From NCBI GenBank assembly GCA_023409975.1, contig JAEYQO010000029.1, positions 1 to 15,271 of the forward strand: 15,271 bases of DNA. The letters run 5' to 3'. How positions within the stretch are numbered: the first letter of the stretch is position 1; every line of letters starts with the position of its first letter. Of this stretch, positions 1 through 5,277 are shown piece after piece. Source of the stretch: Bacteroidota bacterium. GTDB taxonomy: Bacteria; Bacteroidota; Bacteroidia; Chitinophagales; Chitinophagaceae. The notes beneath the pieces are model-generated. The model was not told where the DNA came from. It saw only the letters and a list, made by a program, of their open reading frames with translations, and did not search any database. A program made the translations under genes and the position numbers.

Positions 1-110
1 GTGCAAGTTTTTAATTGTAATTAATCGGGCGACACTAGATCGCATATCTCAATTAAATTTCGGCTCTTTTCAGATGACCGCATATACTTGCACTATGTCT
101 TTCTTACATA

Positions 111-126
111 ATTACTAACGACTAAC
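111..126. repeat. Direct repeat copy 1 (ACTAACG-type)
   Basis: The sequence ATTACTAACGACTAAC recurs at 248-265 with a 2-nt insertion. The two copies bracket about 120 bp that contain the solitary insertion-sequence end. This may be a member of a dispersed intergenic repeat family, which the window alone cannot show. Confidence 0.5.
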
Positions 127-144
127 CTGACCACGACTAGAAAG

Positions 145-162
145 TTTACCGGACAATAGTGA
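145..162 (+). repeat. Solitary IS end (remnant of an IS4-family element)
   Basis: TTTACCGGACAATAGTGA matches the right inverted-repeat end of the insertion sequence at 12503-12520 in 17 of 18 positions and in the same orientation. Similarity stops right after AGTGA, where the intact element also ends, and does not extend upstream into element-internal sequence. A chance match of this quality in a 15-kb window searched on both strands is very unlikely (roughly 2 in 100,000 under equal base use). It is best read as the scar of a related copy or of a non-autonomous derivative. Confidence 0.6.
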
Positions 163-247
163 ACGGCCCATCAGGTTGTGAGTTGTGGGTTATGGGTGCT
201 TTGGCCTCCTGTGCCCTCTAACTTCACAAACCGCGGACCTGTCGGTT

Positions 248-274
248 ATTACTCTAACGACTAACGACTAACCC
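248..274. repeat. Direct repeat copy 2 with tandem ACTAACG units
   Basis: ATTACTCTAACGACTAAC (248-265) repeats the motif at 111-126 and then continues with one more unit, giving a short tandem of CTAACGA units up to about position 273. It lies about 65 bp upstream of the desaturase start. Confidence 0.5.
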
Positions 275-338
275 TACAACTTTTACACTGGCCCAAGTTT
301 CATATCTTGTGAAAGCATTCAAGGAAGCAATTTACCAA

Positions 339-1412
339 ATGAAAGCATTATCTACCATCACAGATCCAGTATTCATCAAACCTGAACATTACTCGAAAAC
401 CGACCGTTTCTTCCTGAAGTATATCAAAGATGAACGTGATCTCCCCTTTGTAAGGTTATCTCTGAAGATCACCCTTACCATGGTGCCCCTCGGAATCCTC
501 CTGTTCCTGCCATTCCTGCAGGGCTGGGCCTGGTGGATCATCGCCATCGCCTATGCCTGGATGAATAATATCACTTTCAAGGGGCCCTTCGGACTGATGC
601 TGCATTGTACCAGCCACCGGGTCCTGTTCAAAAGGGAATACAATTGGATGAACCACTATATCCCCTGGGTGCTGGCCCCTTTCTTCGGACACTCACCCGA
701 AACATATTATACCCACCATATCGGGATGCACCACGCAGAGAATAATCTCGAGGACGACGAAAGTAGCACCATGCCCTACCAAAGGGATTCCTTCAGAGAC
801 TTCCTGGTCTATTTCGGTGTGTTCCTGTTCACCGGAGTCTACCACCTCGCAGCATATTTCTTCAGAAAGAAGCGTAAAAAACTTCTCTACAGGTCTGTAA
901 GAGGTGAGTTGCTCTTCATCCTGTTCTGTATCGCGCTGAGTCTGTTCAATTTCATGGCCACGCTCTGGGTTTTCATCATCCCGTTTTTCATCTATCGTCT
1001 CGTAGCTATGATGGGAAACTGGGCTCAGCATGCCTTCATCGATGCCGCAGATCCGGGGAATGATTATAAGAATAGCATCACCTGCATCAATACAAAATAC
1101 AACCACAAGTGCTGGAACGACGGCTATCATATCAGCCATCATGAAAAACAAACCATGCACTGGACCGAACATCCCACCTACTTCCTGAAAACGCTCGACA
1201 AGTATAAGGCGAACAAAGCCATTGTTTTTGACAGCATCCACTTCCTGCACGTCTACTTCTGGCTCATGCGGGGTCGATACGATCTGCTGGCCCGCCACTA
1301 TGTCGATCTGGATGGTCGCTTCAGTACAGACGAAGAAGTGATCGGATTTCTCAAATCCCGGACCAGAAAGATCCCTTTCGAATCGGTACGACTGGCCACA
1401 GGCAATATTTGA
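339..1412 (+). CDS. Membrane fatty acid desaturase family protein
   Basis: Integral membrane di-iron desaturase/hydroxylase-type protein that probably introduces a double bond into acyl lipids. Numbering from the GTG at 309, the three histidine clusters are HCTSH (99-103), THHIGMHH (135-142) and HISHHE (274-279), with an extra conserved-looking NWAQHAF (237-243). Hydrophobic segments lie at about 48-90, 165-185 and 200-232, which fits the PF00487 fold. I choose ATG at 339 (357 aa) over GTG at 309 (367 aa): it is a standard start, AAGGAAG lies 12 nt upstream, and a weak -7-like box near 303-310 would put the transcript start between the two. The first ten residues of the long form repeat the start of the short form (MKAF.../MKAL...). 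The stop is 6 bp from the stop of the convergent barrel gene. The exact substrate and regioselectivity cannot be told from sequence alone. Confidence 0.88.
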   Translation: MKALSTITDPVFIKPEHYSKTDRFFLKYIKDERDLPFVRLSLKITLTMVPLGILLFLPFLQGWAWWIIAIAYAWMNNITFKGPFGLMLHCTSHRVLFKREYNWMNHYIPWVLAPFFGHSPETYYTHHIGMHHAENNLEDDESSTMPYQRDSFRDFLVYFGVFLFTGVYHLAAYFFRKKRKKLLYRSVRGELLFILFCIALSLFNFMATLWVFIIPFFIYRLVAMMGNWAQHAFIDAADPGNDYKNSITCINTKYNHKCWNDGYHISHHEKQTMHWTEHPTYFLKTLDKYKANKAIVFDSIHFLHVYFWLMRGRYDLLARHYVDLDGRFSTDEEVIGFLKSRTRKIPFESVRLATGNI

Positions 1413-1418
1413 TCAGCC

Positions 1419-2189
1419 TCAGAACTTGAACCCGATACAGACTCCGGTCCGCAAACCGGCAAAAGGCGTACGAACATTCGCACGGATGCCATCGTCGTTA
1501 ATATGGGTGTTCACTTCATTCCCGAAAATCTCTATGCTCAGATCCTCCTCAATTTCCTGCCTCCTTTCCGGTGTCAGATTGGTCATATCGGTGGTAGCAG
1601 TCGCATTGATCTTCATGGTACCATAGGCCGGACCGATAATCCACAGGTCGAGTACAAATTGTTCGGAAAGATGCCATTGTGCTCCCACAAGGGCGCCCGC
1701 TGAAAAGGTGCTGATCCTGCCCTCAATAGGCGCCTCCTGCATTTCCCCCTCACTATTCTCAAAATCATAGGTCCAGTCAATATTAAAGCCGCCAAACCTC
1801 AGATAAGGCGCGATGTAAAATCCGCTGAGTGGCTGCTTCCCAAAATAATACCGGAACTCAGGGGTCAGCGCCCAGTTACTCATCCTTCCCTGGTCAAGAA
1901 ACTCACTGAATGCCGACCGGCCATCTCCGGTGGCATCATCAGACTGTCCGATGTTCTCAAAAAGCCCGGAAAGGGGAATAGGGCCCTTTGGCATAAATCG
2001 AAATCCCAATGCCACAGACATGTTCTCCTTAATTCCGTATTCATACTGAAATGAGAAATTACGGGCCACTACCGCCGGCACATTCAGCTTGATAATGTGC
2101 TGATTGAAGTCGGTACCTGTATTCGTAGACTGTCCAAGGGCACTTCCGATAGAAAGTAGCGCGGCTGAGAAAACCAGGAGCTTTTTCAT
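1419..2189 (-). CDS. Outer-membrane beta-barrel protein (DUF3575-like)
   Basis: Predicted 256-residue outer-membrane protein. An N-terminal signal peptide (KK, then a hydrophobic stretch 4-17, cleavage near SALGQ at 16-20) is followed by alternating hydrophobic/polar strands typical of a small barrel. These include an 'IIKLNVPAVVARNFSFQYEY' segment (32-51) of the kind seen in Bacteroidota DUF3575-like proteins. The chain ends in ...GFKF, with the aromatic C-terminal residue expected of barrel proteins. The open frame extends to 2267, but the start at 2189 is preferred because it begins the signal peptide and because a -7-like TACCTTTT (2220-2227) lies just upstream. It converges on the desaturase. 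Function is unknown beyond envelope location; the DUF assignment comes from memory of the family, without a profile search. Confidence 0.78.
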   Translation of the reverse strand: MKKLLVFSAALLSIGSALGQSTNTGTDFNQHIIKLNVPAVVARNFSFQYEYGIKENMSVALGFRFMPKGPIPLSGLFENIGQSDDATGDGRSAFSEFLDQGRMSNWALTPEFRYYFGKQPLSGFYIAPYLRFGGFNIDWTYDFENSEGEMQEAPIEGRISTFSAGALVGAQWHLSEQFVLDLWIIGPAYGTMKINATATTDMTNLTPERRQEIEEDLSIEIFGNEVNTHINDDGIRANVRTPFAGLRTGVCIGFKF

Positions 2190-2219
2190 GTAGTACTTAT
2201 TTCTTTCAATAGTGCGCAG

Positions 2220-2227
2220 AAAAGGTA
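2220..2227 (-). promoter_or_regulatory. Possible -7 element of the barrel gene
   Basis: Minus-strand TACCTTTT matches the Bacteroidota -7 consensus TAnnTTTG in 7 of 8 positions. It would start a transcript about 24 nt before the ATG at 2189. No TTTG is seen at the -33 position, so support is moderate at best. Confidence 0.35.
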
Positions 2228-2290
2228 TGCCACTAAGGCCGTTTCTACCCGCTGAGGACCCGGACAATATCCCGATAAATTCTAAAGCTT

Positions 2291-2324
2291 TAACTTCGCA
2301 GGCACTTCGGCCGCCATCTGGCGG
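2291..2324 (+). promoter_or_regulatory. ftsY: Possible ftsY promoter box and leader hairpin
   Basis: TAACTTCG (2291-2298) resembles the -7 consensus TAnnTTTG with one mismatch, though no good -33 box is found. Between it and the ftsY start at 2339 lies CCGCCATCTGGCGG (2311-2324), a 6-bp GC stem with a 2-nt spacer, which in RNA would form a tight hairpin in the leader. A functional role is speculative. Confidence 0.25.
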
Positions 2325-2338
2325 TCTGTATCGACCAT

Positions 2339-3322
2339 ATGGGATTATTCGATAAGTTATTCAAAAGGAACAAGGAACAGCAGGAACAGAAGGAAGCGCT
2401 CGACCAGGGTCTTCAGAAAACCAAGGACAGCTTCTTCTCCAAGATTTCCAAAGCCATCGCAGGAAAAGACAAGGTGGATGAGGAAGTGCTGGATGAACTG
2501 GAAGAGGCACTGGTGAGCGCCGACGTGGGTATTGACACTACCGTTGCCATCATAAAAAGAGTAGAGGAAAGGGTAGCCAGAGATAAATACGTAGGCACGG
2601 CCCAGCTTAATACGATTCTTCAGGAGGAGATCATGAGCATGCTCACGGATGCTCCCGGTAATGAATTTGCCAGTTTCGATGTTCCGGCCGGCAAAAAGCC
2701 TTATGTCATTCTCGTCGTTGGCGTCAACGGAGTAGGGAAAACGACTACGATTGGTAAACTGGCTCATAATTTCAAAACTGCAGGTAAGTCGGTATTGCTT
2801 GGTGCTGCAGACACCTTCCGCGCTGCCGCCGTGGATCAGTTAACGATCTGGAGCGAAAGAGTGGGTGTGCCTATCGTAAAGAAGGAAATGGGAAGTGATC
2901 CCAGTTCGGTGGCCTTCGACACAGTCGCCAGTGCAATGGCTCGTGATGCAGATGTCGTACTTATCGATACAGCAGGTAGGCTCCACAATAAGCACTATCT
3001 GATGGAAGAGCTCTCCAAGATCAGGAGGGTGATCGGAAAGAAAATGCCGGATGCCCCACATGAAGTAATGCTCGTTCTGGACGGAAGCACCGGTCAGAAC
3101 GCCATAGAACAGGCGAAGCAGTTTACGGCAGCCACTGACGTGACTTCCCTGGCCATCACGAAACTGGATGGCACAGCCAAGGGTGGGGTGGTGCTCGCAA
3201 TAGCACACCAGTTCAAGATCCCCGTAAAGTACATCGGTGTGGGTGAACGCATGCAGGACCTGCAGGTTTTCAATAAGTACGAATTCGTCGACAGCCTCTT
3301 CAACCTCAAAAAAGAAGACTAG
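2339..3322 (+). CDS. ftsY: Signal recognition particle receptor FtsY
   Basis: SRP receptor GTPase that docks ribosome-nascent-chain complexes to the membrane for SecYEG insertion. The 327-residue protein has a short charged N-terminus (1-45, rich in K/E/Q and lacking the long acidic A domain of E. coli FtsY), an N domain helical bundle (about 30-105) and a G domain. GTPase motifs are clear: G1 GVNGVGKTT (128-136), the insertion-box DTFRAAA (158-164), G3 DTAGR (210-214), G4 TKLDG (274-278) followed by TAKGG, and GVGE (300-303) near the C-terminus. The ATG at 2339 gives the usual MGLFDKLF start. In many Bacteroidota ftsY follows rpmB/rpmG and a DUF4295 gene; those are absent here. The stop codon overlaps that of the convergent sirtuin gene. 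Confidence 0.97.
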   Translation: MGLFDKLFKRNKEQQEQKEALDQGLQKTKDSFFSKISKAIAGKDKVDEEVLDELEEALVSADVGIDTTVAIIKRVEERVARDKYVGTAQLNTILQEEIMSMLTDAPGNEFASFDVPAGKKPYVILVVGVNGVGKTTTIGKLAHNFKTAGKSVLLGAADTFRAAAVDQLTIWSERVGVPIVKKEMGSDPSSVAFDTVASAMARDADVVLIDTAGRLHNKHYLMEELSKIRRVIGKKMPDAPHEVMLVLDGSTGQNAIEQAKQFTAATDVTSLAITKLDGTAKGGVVLAIAHQFKIPVKYIGVGERMQDLQVFNKYEFVDSLFNLKKED

Positions 3323-4011
3323 CCTAAACCCAGCATTTTTTTCAGGTCACTGATGCCTTCTGTCGCCGGAAGCGCTATGGGCTTTACGTTAGCATAATAG
3401 CTCACGGGAGGGATCACCTTGTCAATAACGTATTTCGGCACTTCCGGACGTACATAGTCGACGAGTCCCGCAGCAGGATACACCGCCAGTGAGGTGCCGA
3501 TCAGTACAAATATATCCGCAGAAGCCATCACGGGAATGGCTTGCTCGATCATCGGCACCGGCTCCTCAAACCAGACGATATGTGGCCTCAGTTGAGCCCC
3601 ATCCGCCGCCTTGTCTCCCAATCGGATGTCGCCCTCAATAGGATAGATAAGTTGCTCGTTTCGCTCACTGCGCATCTTCAGTATCTCACCGTGCAGGTGC
3701 AGCACTCTGGTGGATCCCGCCCTCTCATGCAGATCATCAATATTCTGGGTCACAATATGCACCTCAAAATGGGCTTCCAACTCCGCCAGCCCGGTATGTG
3801 CAGCATTGGGGTCCGCCTCCCTCACGTTCCGTCTGCGCATATTATAAAACTCCAGTACCAGCTCCGGGTCTCGCTTCCAGGCCCTTGGTGTCGCCACATC
3901 CTCTATCCGGAAATTCTCCCAGAGTCCATCGCTGTCCCTGAAGGTTTTCAAACCGCTCTCAGCGCTGATGCCAGCGCCTGTAAGTACAACCAGTTTCTTT
4001 GCTGATGCCAT
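3319..4011 (-). CDS. cobB: Sir2-family NAD-dependent protein deacylase (CobB, class III type)
   Basis: NAD+-dependent lysine deacylase, 230 aa. The Rossmann NAD motif GAGISAESG (12-20), TFRD (23-26), TQNIDDLHERAG (88-99) and catalytic His107 in HLHG (105-108) are intact. Y56-xx-R59 (in FYNMRR) matches the Tyr/Arg pair that in SIRT5 and E. coli CobB recognises acidic acyl groups, so desuccinylase/demalonylase activity is likely. The small domain that normally carries four zinc-binding Cys has none between residues 109 and 150; the entire protein contains no cysteine. It lies 29 bp downstream of the GT9 gene and is probably the last gene of that operon. Its TAG stop shares the palindrome CTAG with the ftsY stop. 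Confidence 0.93.
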   Translation of the reverse strand: MASAKKLVVLTGAGISAESGLKTFRDSDGLWENFRIEDVATPRAWKRDPELVLEFYNMRRRNVREADPNAAHTGLAELEAHFEVHIVTQNIDDLHERAGSTRVLHLHGEILKMRSERNEQLIYPIEGDIRLGDKAADGAQLRPHIVWFEEPVPMIEQAIPVMASADIFVLIGTSLAVYPAAGLVDYVRPEVPKYVIDKVIPPVSYYANVKPIALPATEGISDLKKMLGLG

Positions 4012-4040
4012 TCCCGTAATGATTTAATTGTCTCGGTAAG

Positions 4041-5276
4041 TTAATAACTTGTTCGCCGTATAATTCCCAGAACGCCTTCGCCCGGTATGCTATAAACGCG
4101 CCGGTCAGTAGTTGCTCCGGTTCCCGGAACCCCGGTCTCAAGTATCTGCTCCGCGACGGCTAGCACCTCTGAAGCCCTGATTTGCTTCATGCACTGGTTA
4201 TTACCACCACAGGGCGGCACCCTGAATTCATGCACACAAGGACTGCAATAAACGTTCTTATAAATGATAACGGCATTGGGATGATCGCCATATTGCGCCG
4301 GCGAGCACGGACCGAACAGTGCCACGGTTGGCTTCTGCAAGGCAAATGCCAGGTGCATGGGTCCGGTATCATTGGTGATCACCAGTGCCGCTTTATCAAT
4401 AAGCCGTATCAGCCCGGAAATACTGGTTCGGCCAGCCATGTTCCGGACCCGCTCCTGGTCGAATCGCTCCGCAATTGTCTGAACATAGGCTCGCTCGCCA
4501 GGGCTCCCGATCAGAAGTATATCAAGCTCCGGATGTTGCTTGTAGAGCGCATCGATGAGTACTACAAATAGTTCCCGGGGCCAGCGCCGCTCTATCCTCA
4601 GATCAGAGGCATTCGGATTGATCAGGATGTATCTTCGATCTTGCAACTCCCTGTCCTCTGCAGGCTGGTTCAGTACGGTCTCAAATCTGAAAAGCTCCGT
4701 TACGATCTCTCTGCAGCCAAGCAGGCGCGCCCACTGCAAATAGGTCTGTGAAATGGGCACAGCAGCGTTATAATACATCATATGGGTGTAAATACCCATG
4801 CGGTAATGGCTCTCTTTGAGGTAGTACCCAAATCGGTTCTGTGCATTGGATAAGGCAGCAATCACACTACTGAAATTGGAATAGACCTCCAGGTCGATAT
4901 ATACTCCTGCCCTGAGTCTGAACACTTTCCAGATAAAGGGGATGATGTTCTTTAAAAGGTCCCGGAATGTTTTATCCTGAAGTGTCACCACCTCATCGAT
5001 CAGGTCAATATGACTGAGTAACGTCTGGTTCGAACTGGATGTGATAAAGATGATCCGGGCCTCCGGATAGGCTTTCTTCAAAGTCTGCAGCAGAGGCGTG
5101 GACTGTAGGATACTCCCGAGGCCTTTAAACTTACAGATCGCTATCGTCTGGAAATCCCTGCTCAGGTCGTGGTTCTTAGGCGCTATTTTCCCCGCCAGCA
5201 TCACCAGCAGGTTCAGCACCCAGGCAAACCATTTCACTATGGTATTGTCCAGCAAGATCTGTTTGTTCGTATTCAT
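4041..5276 (-). CDS. Glycosyltransferase family 9 (heptosyltransferase-like)
   Basis: 411-residue GT-B fold sugar transferase of the ADP-heptose:LPS heptosyltransferase family, probably adding a sugar to a lipid-linked or LPS-type glycan at the cytoplasmic face of the inner membrane. A hydrophobic N-terminal stretch (15-28) could anchor it to the membrane. The N-terminal domain has the acceptor-side KGLGSILQSTPLL (51-63); the C-terminal domain has NPNASD (220-225), the nucleotide-sugar motif NDTGPMHLA (302-310) and FGPCSP (321-326). These are followed by a cysteine cluster C344, C347, C356, C362 that is common in this family. In place of the usual GD before the TP of the first loop it has LGS. 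It starts 1 nt after the stop of the 930-residue membrane protein, so the two are almost certainly co-transcribed. The sugar donor is unknown. Confidence 0.9.
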   Translation of the reverse strand: MNTNKQILLDNTIVKWFAWVLNLLVMLAGKIAPKNHDLSRDFQTIAICKFKGLGSILQSTPLLQTLKKAYPEARIIFITSSSNQTLLSHIDLIDEVVTLQDKTFRDLLKNIIPFIWKVFRLRAGVYIDLEVYSNFSSVIAALSNAQNRFGYYLKESHYRMGIYTHMMYYNAAVPISQTYLQWARLLGCREIVTELFRFETVLNQPAEDRELQDRRYILINPNASDLRIERRWPRELFVVLIDALYKQHPELDILLIGSPGERAYVQTIAERFDQERVRNMAGRTSISGLIRLIDKAALVITNDTGPMHLAFALQKPTVALFGPCSPAQYGDHPNAVIIYKNVYCSPCVHEFRVPPCGGNNQCMKQIRASEVLAVAEQILETGVPGTGATTDRRVYSIPGEGVLGIIRRTSY

Positions 5277-5277
5277 C

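Larger units (their letters stand above)
1..338. other. Non-coding leader with short repeats, upstream of the desaturase
   Basis: No convincing gene is visible here on either strand. The stretch holds a pair of near-identical direct repeats built on the unit ACTAACG (111-126 and 248-265), a solitary insertion-sequence end (145-162) and a 7-bp inverted repeat (AACCTGA at 124-130, TCAGGTT at 171-177) around that end. Purine-rich GTTGTGAG/TTGTGGGT-like runs follow at 174-200. A weak -7-like TATCTTGT at about 303-310 could drive the desaturase. The rest holds nothing I recognise. Confidence 0.6.

Noticed and set aside
693..1298. 201-codon open frame antisense to the desaturase
   Set aside because: It is the shadow of a strong coding frame: its composition mirrors the desaturase codons (runs of E, D, V and Q), and it has no family resemblance, signal or promoter.
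3541..4005. 154-codon plus-strand frame inside the sirtuin gene
   Set aside because: Opposite-strand shadow of a gene with clear Sir2 motifs; no independent evidence of coding.
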